Below are positions 1 through 10,647 of a DNA stretch of 64,000 nucleotides, one piece after another. A program made the translations under genes and the position numbers. Location of the stretch: the NCBI GenBank assembly GCA_013339895.1, contig JABACO010000021.1, positions 5,664,754 to 5,728,753 on the forward strand. The letters are read 5' to 3'. Origin of the DNA: Ephydatia muelleri. Lineage: Eukaryota; Porifera; Demospongiae; Spongillida; Spongillidae. Each line of letters starts with the position of its first letter. The stretch's first letter is position 1. Below the pieces are notes generated by a model. The model did no database searches. It saw nothing but the letters and a program-made list of their open reading frames with translations, and was not told the DNA's origin.

Positions 1-36
1 TGAACATAGTTGGTTAACGTTACTATATTACTGCAG

Positions 37-100
37 GCCTGATGTAGCAGTTGATAAGGCTGCGCTAATTCTTGAGGAATTGAAGCGGTTGGAATCTTAA
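37..100 (+). CDS. Last coding exon of an unidentified upstream gene
   Basis: A 3' splice site (ctgcag) ends at 36 and is followed by an open stretch of about 20 codons ending in TAA at 98-100. The peptide is a short, charged, helix-like tail ending in LKRLES. The stop lies one base before an ATG at 102, so the next + transcript begins almost on top of this one. The rest of the gene is outside the window. The fragment is too short to name. Confidence 0.5.
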
Positions 101-153
101 TATGAGCGTAGCTAGAGTACTGTCTCACGATGCAATACTGCTTCTGTTCCCAG

Positions 154-929
154 TTCGTTAACAGCTGTAAAGCGCGTCAGAAGCCACCGCAAAGACGTCT
201 CACTCGAACGTCCTTCCAAAAAACCGCGGCTTGAAGTCAAAGCCGTACCATGTCGAGACGCAAGCTGCTCATCACGTGGCGACGAGTCGAGTCCAATTGA
301 AGAGCAGCCGTTTGACGCAGGAAAATGTTCTCAGATTGTGTTAGGCATCAACGCAGTGACTCGGCACCTGGAAAAGGGTAACCTGAGAGCCGGAGTAGTG
401 TGCCTTTCGGCCAAGCCCGCCATTTTGCAACACCACCTGCTTATGTTAGCAGCTACCCGTGACGCCAGGCTGGTTGCATTACCAGCCCTAAGCGAAACCA
501 TATCTCCACACCTTGGGGTGAAGAGCGCCCTAGCTATCGGTTTCAAGGTGAATATTTATGCCCAACAGTGCCTGCTGTTTCTAATTTCGTTTTTATTTTC
601 AGAAACCAGACGGTAATGAAGACTACTTTCAGTCTGTTGTCCAAGTCATATCTGATGTTGCCCCACCCATACGGATACCTTGGTTGTGTACGGAAAAGAA
701 TCCGGAAGAGGAGCCATCAACGGAAAAGACCAATCAAATTACAGCAGAGGCAAGGCCAGCATCACCCAGTCCTATTCAACCACATGCCACAGCCTCACCA
801 AGTGCAGTAAGAAAGAGAGAGGTCTCTGCTCCCATCACCACAACAGAGGACACACCAGGAGCCGGAGTGCGGTACCTGACTATGAAGGTCAAGAGAACAT
901 TCTCAAAGCCAAAGGTCAACCAAAAGTAG
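154..929 (+). CDS. RPP38: RNase P/MRP protein subunit p38 (L7Ae/L30e fold), 5' end incomplete
   Basis: RPP38 is a kink-turn-binding subunit of nuclear RNase P and RNase MRP, which mature pre-tRNA 5' ends and process pre-rRNA. The L7Ae-type core lies at about 338-547 (GINAVTRHLEKGNLRAGVV, then LSAKPAILQHHL and the ISPHLG...ALAIGFK block) and matches the animal RPP38 core in order and spacing. A 55-bp intron (548-602, phase 0) leads to exon 2 (603-929), with the IRIPWL motif and a basic C-terminal tail (MKVKRTF). No in-frame ATG exists between 116 and 338. An upstream coding exon is therefore needed; a likely acceptor ends at 153 and a candidate ATG is at 102. AATAAA signals follow at 951 and 969. 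The gene is convergent with GPR180, whose stop codon is only 92 bp away. Confidence 0.88.
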
Positions 930-950
930 CTAGGACAGTTCTATATACTG

Positions 951-974
951 AATAAAGTTATTAGCTTTAATAAA
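951..974. promoter_or_regulatory. Overlapping poly(A) signals of two convergent genes
   Basis: AATAAA occurs on the + strand at 951-956 and 969-974, downstream of the RPP38 stop at 929. On the - strand an ATTAAA lies at 971-966, downstream of the GPR180 stop at 1022. The two transcripts must therefore terminate within, or across, each other's 3' untranslated region. Confidence 0.6.
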
Positions 975-1021
975 GATTTGCTCATTGATAACTTTAACTA
1001 GATTGCACTGGTACATAGATG

Positions 1022-4000
1022 TTACGACCCTCTGTCCCTCTTGAAGGGGAGTGTTGTTGAGGACAATGTAGATACCTCCCAGTAGAGGCTACGGGTGAGG
1101 AACAATCGGCTGAGCAGTGAAAGGGCAGCTGTTTGAATAACAATCCCGCCAATCGTCATGGCCTGAATGGGGAAATAAATGATTAAAAGTAAGGGAAAAC
1201 GTGTTATTTACCCTGTGCCTCCAGTATTCTGGTAACACCATGGTCAGGACCATGAGTGCAGGAAAAGATAGGAACCACAAATAACACCACTGTACGAATA
1301 GAGATGCATTAAATAGAGTGTCTACAGAGGCAAAGGGCTTCAAATGGACACACTATGGAAAAGCTCCGATAGAAGTCCTTCTTCAGAGTACTCCTTTCTC
1401 TTTCAACTGTGTCGTGGAGGTTATTGGCGAAGAGGGCAACCAGTACAAGACGCAGCACGGCCATCAGCCATCCAGGAGGACTCTCGTGGATGTGGAATGT
1501 GTAGTGGCTCTCCTTGTAAGACCTCTCCCATAGCACCAAGATCACCTGCGGAGGGAAGTGTGAGAGGGACAAAACAATACCATCACACCAAACGGGAGCT
1601 ACATTTCAGTTGTAGAGAGACATACATGAAGCAATGTGAGTGTGGCAGTGACCATTAGCTGTCCATTGTCCCTGATGTCAGCAGTCAGGTGCAGGGTCCA
1701 CCCGGCCGAGAGCCCAAGTAACATCCACACCGTGTGGCACTGGGCCAACTCCTCCAGCACTGCACAGAAGAGAAGGAGGAGGTAAAGGGAGGGCAAAGTC
1801 AAGAACCAGCTTTGGACAACTGACACTTGAAACATAGGAAGCACATAAAAACTTACATGCAGAGAAGGTTTCCAGAAACTGTAAGCCTTCACCATCAAAT
1901 GAGAAACTGTACAAGTGGGAATTTGCAATTTACCAGGCTTCAGACACTCATATTAATCCACCTCACCTCCACAAATACAGAAACATTAGCAACGTGGAAG
2001 CAAAATGCAAGCCCATTGCAACCGAGAGCATCTTCAGGGTCTAAACAGGAGAGTTTTGGCTTGCCCTGAAGTTGAGTAGCATGACACTAGTAGGTGTGCT
2101 TACCTCATGCATTGGTCCACGCTTCTTGATGGTGCGCCATACTGTGTGCACATACAGTGCCACGCCAGCAATGTAGACCACAAGCAGTATGCAGTAGAAG
2201 GTGAGGAGCCCTAAGGTATAGGTGGGAGAAGTGCGGGGAGTTAAAACTGTTCAAGTGATATGTTTGGCAAGTGCGAACTGTGTTACATGCACTCGCTCCT
2301 GTGGCAGCTTGAACAGGAATGCTACATTCACAGGCAAATATGTGACATGCCTCCATTATACAAGAAATAACTACAAGAACGTTGGTATGATATGTATAAT
2401 TGCAAGAAAATGAGCTGGGTATGACTGAATTTCTTTTTTTAATGCGCTTTTGTCAAATGAGAGAAGTACCCAAAATGTTCTTATTGTCTTCTCAATCAGT
2501 CGCTGTACACAACTAAACTATCAGATCCTTTATAGCTCCTCTAAACCCAGGTTCTGCATAAGACCAATCCTGTATGGAACTTTCTAGCGTTCCGATATCA
2601 GGCTACACAGATCTGTAAAATGCTGTACTGAACATTCTACACATGGTTCCAAAAATGAGCCAATCATGTATCACACTCGTGATCTTGAAGTGCCCTTTTT
2701 CTATGAACCAATATTGTTGCATACTGTTTATTGATACGAATGGTTCACAAAAGGAACCTGGCACTCACAGGTCAAAATCTATATTTATACCCTAAAATCA
2801 CGTTCGAATTCAGAAGTATTAACCCTTATCCTCCTCCAAGTGATCTGGCTCCTTCAGTATTCCAGTAACAGCCCCACAATAGTGACCATAAGGGTGATTC
2901 ATAAAAGCTAAGCTCACTGTCTTGAGTTCATAGCACTATCTAGATAGTGCTATAAACACAGACAGTTAGCTTAGCTGCCTGTAAATATCCATTATTGCAT
3001 AACTTGATGCTATTGTGAGTAAAATGTGGTTCTGTGGTGAACCATCCCAATATCAGTAATATTAAAAAGCACAGGTATTTATTATGTCTTCTGAAGTCAT
3101 AATAAAAAGGTTGTGCCTCAACATGTTCATGTGTATGCTGCTGACAAACCACCTACAGTAGTAGTTGCTCTCCCATCTCATTACACAAGTACTAGCATCC
3201 TTCAGACAGCACAGCACTCTCAGTTCATCCAGTGAGTGCAGTTACAGCTAGAAGATTAAGTAGGGTATGGGCTAAACATATTATAACCCAAAAGCATGTA
3301 CAAATTATGGGCAAGAGCTAAATCCCCTTCGGACATAACTTATTTTGATAAGCATCCTCTACCTTACAAAACCATTGGTCATAGCATAAAATACACAGGC
3401 CTTTTTGTTCCAAACCTAGGTAATTCGAACTAGAACTTTTACAACTACATTGGAATTACGAGTGTGCTTATAAAAATTCACAGCTTTGAACAGTCAACTC
3501 TCCTGTCATGAATACTATAATTTGAAGCCAAAAAATGTGGTCCATGTGAGGATTGAACTCACGACCTTCGCGTTATCAGCACGACGCTCTACCATCTGAG
3601 CTAATGGACCTCAACGAGAACTAATTATTGCGCAAATCGATTTATTTCACCTCTCTGTTCTTCTCCAAAGTGGTCCGTTGCCATCTGGTTCGAGTCGGGA
3701 TTGAGGAAGACCAAAGTGTACTCAATCACGTGGTTGGTGGCGGGCTCCTCTGTCCCACAAGTAAAAGGATCTGCATAGACCACAAACCAGAAGTGCGGTC
3801 TTATCCACTGACTGAACTGCTGCTGTCCACTTGTGCTGGCCACAGCCACTATGGGTAGATATGCAAGGGGCACATATAGCTGAAAGATAGCTACAGTATA
3901 TACGGAGTTGGAGTCATCTCAATAGATTTACATCTGCATCCCAAGTGCATTCTCACTGATACAGTACGACACTTGCATTCCATATATGTAACATCCCCAT

Positions 4001-5385
4001 TCTGGAACCCTCCAATCACACTCTCATTCCAGTGCATACTCATCCCACTACTCCATTCCAGTACTTTCCAGTCAAATACAGTCTCTTTGTTGCCCCTCAC
4101 CACATTCAAATACCCAGCTGAGTGCAGCTGGCCCATGCAAGCACTTTCAATAAAATCACATTGCACAAAAGGAAACACACATGCAGTTCAGTTCAAACAA
4201 CCCAATGAGGACCATAATGCAACATCTTACACAACTGATGGTCTCTACCCACTTCTATGCTCACCACAGTACCATGCTTTAGGTGGACAATTATCTTAAG
4301 AGCATATTTCATAGTGCTATGCTATCATTGAACAAAGAAGTTATCTTCACAGAGCTATTGAAGTATTGCCAAGTGTAGCAACTGCACTGTAACACTTCGA
4401 CTTTTCGCATGCCCCACTGTCATACTGTACTGCTATCATAAGAGCCACATTGTTTAACGACTGTATTGCTTGTTTTAAATTTAATTCTCTTTTTTATTAT
4501 AAAAGCATTTGGGAATGTTTCTGCAAAAAGGGACCTAACACATACATTATAAAATTTCCAGTATGTAATGTAATGCTTGCGTTGAAATGTATGGCTAATT
4601 AAAAATTCAGAGCCTTACAACTCCATGACAGACACTCCGATTCACAGTGCATAAGAAGCAATATGTAAAGGACATTTCAGACTTCTAGAATATCAAAGAA
4701 TTTGAAATCTTGAAAAAACATGCGTTAGGTCTTTTTTGCGGAAACGATCCCATTTGTGTTACATTTTCTTTGAATAAACATCTGGAGATTTGCTTGGCAT
4801 ACTTGGAGAATTAGAATTTTTGCACAGCATGCACAAAGTGGAGCTAAAATTGCAGTATTTTATGAAACACTGCATGGAAATGAGGGCACAGGCCATGTTT
4901 TATACAGGATTAGCTGCAAATACAGTCACGTGCAAATAGCTATTACTATTATCGTTTTAATACACCCAGGCTTCGTATTGGAGATATTAATATATTGCAC
5001 ACAAAGATAAAATAACATAAAGAACTAAATGGATCAACTTATAACATACTCACTCGAAAACCTTGTCATTCCGATCTTCTTGTTGCAATCGTTCTCTATC
5101 GATGCAGCTGGCCAGTTCTCGTCCAAAATGAAATACCATCTCCCCTCGCTAGTGCTGTTCGTCGTGTAGGTGAACAGAGCATCTCGATCTTGTGCAAAGA
5201 GGCTGCAAGGTCACAAAACAAGCGCGGGGCAGACAACGAGACATGGCCTCACCGTGAAAGCCGAATTTCGCTACGAACTGTCCTTTCTCCTTCCAAGCTT
5301 GTCTTGAGCTGACGGTACCTTTGAAGGTCTTCGACTCAATGAGATTTGTAAACAGCAGTAAGTAAAACAACGATACCACAATCAT
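1022..5385 (-). CDS. GPR180: GPR180-type seven-transmembrane protein (GOST family)
   Basis: Ten exons (5385-5253, 5188-5054, 3890-3651, 2210-2104, 2040-1967, 1906-1857, 1759-1626, 1545-1354, 1289-1212, 1162-1022) join in phase to 427 residues; human GPR180 has about 440. A signal peptide (MIVVSLFYLLLFTNLIES) is followed by a lumenal Golgi-dynamics-like domain with the FVVYADPFTC motif. Then come seven membrane segments with the IKKRGPMHE loop after the first. The C terminus keeps the family signature RLFLTRSLYWEVSTLSS. Family members act in membrane trafficking or as receptor-like proteins (TGF-beta-related signalling is reported for GPR180); the ligand here is unknown. Two acceptors (ending at 5189 and 3891) were chosen because they keep the frame. 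The 1.4-kb intron after exon 3 hosts a tRNA gene. The promoter is shared with glycogenin. Confidence 0.9.
3538..3610 (-). tRNA. tRNA-Ile with anticodon GAU, nested in a GPR180 intron
   Basis: The 73-nt cloverleaf folds completely. The 7-bp acceptor stem (GGTCCAT/ATGGACC) is perfect, the D stem is GCTC/GAGC, the anticodon stem is TCGTG/CGCGA with loop CTGATAA, and the T stem is GTGAG/CTCAC with loop TTCAATC. The discriminator base is A. Internal pol III promoters are present: A box TAGCTCAGATGG and B box GTTCAATCC. A T6 terminator follows directly (A run at 3530-3535 on the + strand). The anticodon is GAT. The body resembles an ordinary eukaryotic tRNA-Ile, where AAT (read as inosine) would be expected. 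The gene has the same orientation as its host and sits 40 bp downstream of the exon 3 donor. Confidence 0.93.
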
Positions 5386-5477
5386 TGTTAGCTAGTTTAT
5401 TGGGGGTTAAAACCGATATATCCTTTTGATTATCTACCGTGGCACGTGCCTGATAGAATTTTTGTTTGTTCGTTTGA
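5386..5477. promoter_or_regulatory. 92-bp bidirectional promoter/5' leader, GPR180 and glycogenin
   Basis: Only 92 bp separate the GPR180 start codon (5385, - strand) from the glycogenin start codon (5478, + strand). Both transcripts must initiate here or inside the partner's first exon or intron. A CACGTG E-box occurs at about 5440-5447 (gtggcacgtgcc). No clear TATA box was seen. Confidence 0.6.
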
Positions 5478-7478
5478 ATGTCGATGTCTAAACCAGGTTA
5501 GTAATTGCGACTAAGTTTTTATAGCGTTGCACGACCCCAGTGGAGATAACGGTACATATTAGAGCGTGGTGTCTCGCATTGAGCGTTGCCTTTGAACGTG
5601 CGTGCCTGCGTTTCCGTTCTTGTACCACCCCTACGATAGTTGTCCATGTGAGAGTGTGTCACAGTTTTTGCACGAGCTAGGCCTTACTCCTCTTATTTTT
5701 TTCCACACACAGAAGCGTACGTCTCCCTAGCCACCAACGACAACTATGCGATCGGCGCTCTCGCGCTGGGCCAGTCGTTGCGCAATACGGGAACAACGAG
5801 GAAGCTAGCTCTGATTATTTCTGACAGCGTAACGCTGCAGATGAGGTAAAGCGGCGAGGGAATGAGCGTAAAGATGATGCGCTGTATCGTAGGGTTATAT
5901 TGAGAGAGAGAAAAGAGATTGCAACGGGTTTTCAATGGTATGCGTTGTGTCGGGCGATTAGCACATCGCTTGTAATACCGTGATACGTAATCGGTTACGT
6001 GTGCAGGACGACTGTCTGTAGTGTGTGTCTCTACTGTGTGTGAAGACGATATGCAAGAGGGATGTGCCCTTCTTACATGCTGTCACCCCGTTGGGCAGAT
6101 CATTCTACAGAAGATTTCAGCTGATCTAATTTTGTAACAAATTTAACTACGAGCTATCGTTCCTCATCTCCTCAGTTAAATTGGCTTGTGCATCAAGCAC
6201 GAGATACAAAGCCTTTACACATTATGGTTGCACCCACCCACACACAGATGCACACACCCACACACCACACTGTCTCAGCACCACAGTTAGATTGCCTGCC
6301 ATCAAAACTCCAAGGGCTGGCTGAGAACAGATGAGCAATGCACACATTGGAGCTTGGTGCTCACACAACACATTGCAGCTTTGTGGTCATCTTTGCCCTA
6401 AACTGTAGCATACAGTCAACAGTACTGCATGTAATTGCAGGGCGGGTTCGGTCTAATAACCTGATCTTAATAACCTGATCTTAATAACCTGATCAAAGCA
6501 TGACAACCCATGTTAGTGGGTGCATGTCAGAAGGTCTTCCAATAAGTGCACTCTTTCTTTCCATTGGTGGTACAGAGTACAGAAGTTTCACGTCTGAACC
6601 TCACCCTATTTAAGTATCAATGGGTTGGCTCTGATATCGAGCAGACTTCCTTGTATGCCCTATTGGTGGTGGTCTGTTCAGCTTAATAGTTCATCTATCT
6701 CAACTTGTACCCAATCATGTGGCACCCGCACACATGCATACATGTATATACCTCTCTCCTTTGTTGCCCCGTTGCTGTATAGGTGTATTCCCACACAATT
6801 GATCTGATTTGCAAGTGTATGTCCAGATGCTTCTATCAATGAAATGGCAGGATACATTGTAAGAAACTTGGCCTGTTCTGGTAGTGTGGTTTGCTGTTGT
6901 GTGCTGAAATGCTGAACAAACTATGTCCATGTTAGTTAGCATTAAGTTTTTGCAGCATTTCCATCCCTCCTGCCTCGCCCCTCCCTTTATTTTGGGAGCA
7001 ATTTCATTATTTGAATTGTGCTGCATGGGTTGGAACCACCTGTGCTGCATGGGTTGGAACCACCTGTGCTGCATGGGTTGGAACCACCTGTGCTGCATGG
7101 GTTGGAACCACCTGTGCTGCATGGGTTGGAACCACCTGTGCTGCATGGATTGGAACCACCTGTGCTGCATGGGTTGGAACCACCTGTGCTGCATGGGTTG
7201 GAACCACCTGTGCTGCATGGGTTGGAACCACCTGTGCTGCATGGGCCTGTGCTGCATGGGTTGGAACCACCTGTGCTGCATGGGTTGGAACCGCCTGTGT
7301 TGCATGGGTTGGAACCACCTGAACAAGTTGGTATTAGCACAGTGTCATCAGATTGTAATTATGATAGGGCAATTCCATACACTGTCTGTGTGGATGTTAG
7401 CATTTACGCATTTCTGTTTACTACTGGACATGTGATTTGTTTCGTGTCATCTTATCCTTATTCCTTGAACACCCATAT

Positions 7479-7528
<50 letters not shown>

Positions 7529-9387
7529 CTCAGACATAAATTATCACTGTTCTGGGACTCCTTGGTTGTGCTTGAGGAGCTGAACAGTCATGATATCGAT
7601 CGTCTTGCCCTCCTGGAGAGGCCTGATCTGGGCGTGACCTTCACCAAGATCAATGCCTGGAAGCTGGAGGAGTACTCAAAGTGTGTCTTCCTTGATGCAG
7701 ACACCCTGGTCCTAGTGAACGTGGATGAGCTCTTTGAAAGGGACGAGCTCTCAGCAGCGCCTGACTGTGGCTGGCCAGACTGCTTCAACTCGGGGGTTTT
7801 TGTGTTTGTGCCCTCCATGCAAACCTTTCAGAACCTTGTTGGACTTGCCCAGCAAACAGGAAGCTTTGACGGTGAGTGGGAGCCATATATGGGCATCATT
7901 GGGGATCAGTGTAGCCATACATAGCATTGGTGGAGTTCAGGGTATCAATGGAGCTAAGTCATGCTGTGGATGGGTCATCAGAGAAGCTGGCATGAGTTGG
8001 GTATTCATTCGTAGCACCTTATTTATGTTTGGCCTTTTTGCAGTTATAACAGGAGCCCATGACTTTTGCCATGGCTTGTTTGGGGGGCAGATGTGGGGAG
8101 GGGGAGGAGGGAGTTATGTCTAACTAGTGTGCTCCTCCTCCATTGAAAGGTGGGGATCAAGGTTTACTCAACACGTATTGGAGCCAATGGGCCACATCTG
8201 ACATCAAGTATCACCTTCCCTTTGTCTACAACATGACCGCCAACTTTGGCTATACTTACAAACCAGCTTTCAGGAGGTAAGGAAGAATCACCATAGCTGT
8301 GCGTTGGTTGTCCCAAGAGGTGGTTTCCTATTCCATAAGCATAGGGGAGTAAGAACTCCCCCCTCCCCCAAATCTATGAATGCTGTATTGTAGGGAGCGG
8401 ACATGTTGGTTTGTGTGACATTTCTTGTCTTGTTTGCTGATAAGGTTTGGCAAGGCAGCAAAGATTGTGCACTTTATCGGAGCTGTCAAGCCTTGGCACT
8501 CTGGAGCAGAGAGCGCCTCGTTTGATTTCCTCGGAGCATGGAAGGCAGTGTATGCGGACGCCATTAGACCTGTGAGTTATGTCGTTCCCAAGCCCTACCA
8601 CGTATTTAATTACAGGTGTTTGATGGTGGTGTCGTGCTTTTCGCCTGATAAATTTCTATACAGCATCGTGCCTGAATCATCTGGGAGGTAAATGATATTC
8701 ATAGAGGTTTAAAGGTGAATGGAAGTTTGAACGCACACACTTATCGCTTCCATTCGCTGTCAACCTATTGACCTCAATGAGTATTCCATAGCCTTGCACA
8801 CCCCAAATACACCGCTCACTTGGCAATGGGCACATGCAATTCTATAGGCGCTTCAGGAGAAGGACTGGGCAATGGCATGTCTAGAACTAAAGCACATTTG
8901 ATCACTTTAGTGGGGATCATGAGCTCTCAAACCCGGCATCCAAACATGGATCATGCCCCTAGACCAACAAGCCTTACCGTAAGAAAAGTTGAACTGTACC
9001 GGTGTCAGAACTCAATCAAGTTCCATATACATATACACTGCCAGTTTTAGATGGATCCCAGTGGCTGACTTAATTTACAGACCTTGTTCCAGATACAATT
9101 GGATACCATTAATTTACGTCTGACTCACAGCTGTATCAACCTTTGGGTAGTGGATCTGATTCAGACGTGTGCTGTGTACGTGTAGGATTGTCATGTATAA
9201 TGAAGCCACTAAGAACAAGAAAGCATGCATTTGTTCTCTTCTCTGGACACTGTTTTGCCAAAAGCCCATTCATGCACAGCTGTGACATGCACGCATATCC
9301 GATGCTTTGGTCATGTGACTATATTGATTCACTTAGATATTAATGTCATGTCTTTCTTTAGGGACACGCCCATATTTTTGCCTGAAA

Positions 9388-9473
<86 letters not shown>

Positions 9474-9488
9474 ATGTGTGTGTGTGTG

Positions 9489-9546
<58 letters not shown>

Positions 9547-10285
9547 CCCTGGAAGCCTTCCAGGAAATTATTCATGGCAGATGACCGCTATTAATTATAC
9601 GCTATTGGTTTTAACTTGGCCTCCGGGTACCTGTGTTCTCTAGCTCCATGTCCCACACAAGTCATTTTGAGACACCTGACTCCTTTACATTTGCACTTGT
9701 TACCAGTAACTCTTGTATCTTCCACAGTTCTCCTCCCCACCCTCGTCCAACATGATCCACCCCGTGTGTCCTGCTGTGGCCCACGCAGCCGTACAGTTTG
9801 CTCCCGTCCCTCACCCTCCCTCACACCTGCACCCCCTCCCGCACCGTCGCCTGCGTTCCCCTCCACCCCCCGTGCGCACCGTAACGGGCCTGGGTGAGGA
9901 GGGAGCCTCAGGTGTGGGAGGAGCCTCAGAGGTGGGAGGAGCCTTGGAGGCAAGCGGCATCGTGCCATTTGCATCCTGTACCCTTGACGAAGAGGCCAGG
10001 AGGAGGAACTTTGAGCAAGGAAGGATCGACTATGCTGGAGCGGATCGTTTCGACCTGCTGATACAGCCCCACCTGGACGCTTGCATGGTTCCCCAGGACG
10101 AAACGGAGACCCTCTCGGGGGTGGGTTCTGAAGACGTGATGTCTGACATTGCTGTGGCGAGTTCGGAGGACTTTGCGCTCGTAGATCAGGAGCAGCTGCT
10201 CGGCAGTGGCGCTGATCTGTACAGGGCGGCTGTGCTGGTGCAGGATGATGTGGACAGTGAAACGTTTGCAGATGTCAAGTACTGA
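5478..10285 (+). CDS. GYG1: Glycogenin, self-glucosylating primer of glycogen synthesis
   Basis: Six exons (5478-5496, 5713-5845, 7534-7871, 8150-8276, 8445-8571, 9728-10285) join in phase to 433 residues. This is a GT8 glycosyltransferase that transfers glucose from UDP-glucose to its own tyrosine and primes glycogen for glycogen synthase. The Mn/UDP-binding DAD motif is at residues 105-107, followed by [17 protein letters not shown]. The acceptor tyrosine is expected at Y198 in the GYTYKPAF block, equivalent to Tyr195 of rabbit glycogenin. After the catalytic domain comes a Pro/His/Arg-rich linker, then the conserved glycogen-synthase-binding segment ([19 protein letters not shown]) and an acidic tail. 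GYG1 is used as a family label, since an invertebrate gene may be co-orthologous to GYG1 and GYG2. ATTAAA at 10468 is the likely poly(A) signal. Confidence 0.95.
6463..6505. repeat. Short tandem triplication (14-bp unit)
   Basis: Three copies of a unit close to cttaataacctgat lie in glycogenin intron 2. Apart from this and the arrays listed separately, the 5846-7533 intron shows no gene. Confidence 0.6.
7018..7322. repeat. 24-bp minisatellite in glycogenin intron 2
   Basis: About 12.5 copies of a 24-bp unit (ctgcatgggttggaaccacc plus tgtg), with one shortened unit near 7245. The unit length is divisible by three and lacks stops, so several frames on both strands stay open. The long predicted peptides here are artefacts. 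The array lies between spliced, homology-supported exons 2 and 3 and is intronic. Confidence 0.9.
7481..7527. repeat. (AC)n microsatellite abutting the glycogenin exon 3 acceptor
   Basis: About 23 AC dinucleotides run to within a few bases of the 3' splice site (atctcag, exon starting at 7534). The alternating AC tract takes the place of a normal polypyrimidine tract. Confidence 0.9.
9389..9545. repeat. (GT)n microsatellite in the last glycogenin intron
   Basis: An almost pure GT tract of about 155 bp, interrupted by two GCAT variants. It lies between glycogenin exons 5 and 6 and only generates artefactual Val-Cys or His-Thr frames. No gene is seen in the rest of the 8572-9727 intron. Confidence 0.95.
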
Positions 10286-10647
10286 GTGAGAGTGTGTGTT
10301 GGGGGGGGGGGGAAAGGGATGGTGGACTGTGACCGATTTGGAGTCACAAAATCCTAGTGTCAATTGGTTTTGTTTGTTGTTGAGAAGGCTGTATCATATG
10401 TGATATGAGGGGAGGTCTTATGTGTCCTTGTGGCGCACTCCTATCATGACTCATGTTTGTAAACTTTATTAAAGTGGTGTGATTTGCTCAACAATGATCG
10501 AGGGGTTTACTGGGCACAAGTGATAATAGAAATGTAATAGGAGGAATGTAAGTTACAAGCAGGTGCAGTGTATGGCTAAGAGTTTTCCTGTTTCATTTCA
10601 AGCCATGGGTCGGTGTACAGTACACCCAGAGTGTTAGTACCCTTGTC

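Noticed and set aside
331-546. Short - strand frame over RPP38
   Set aside because: Shadow of the L7Ae-domain exon; no domain or splice support.
7018-7322. Repeat protein in the 24-bp glycogenin array
   Set aside because: The array sits between two spliced, homology-supported exons; open frames exist on several frames and both strands because the period is divisible by three.
9225-9643. Long Val-Cys and His-Thr open frames on both strands
   Set aside because: They are translations of a (GT)n microsatellite inside a glycogenin intron; no codon bias or conservation is possible.
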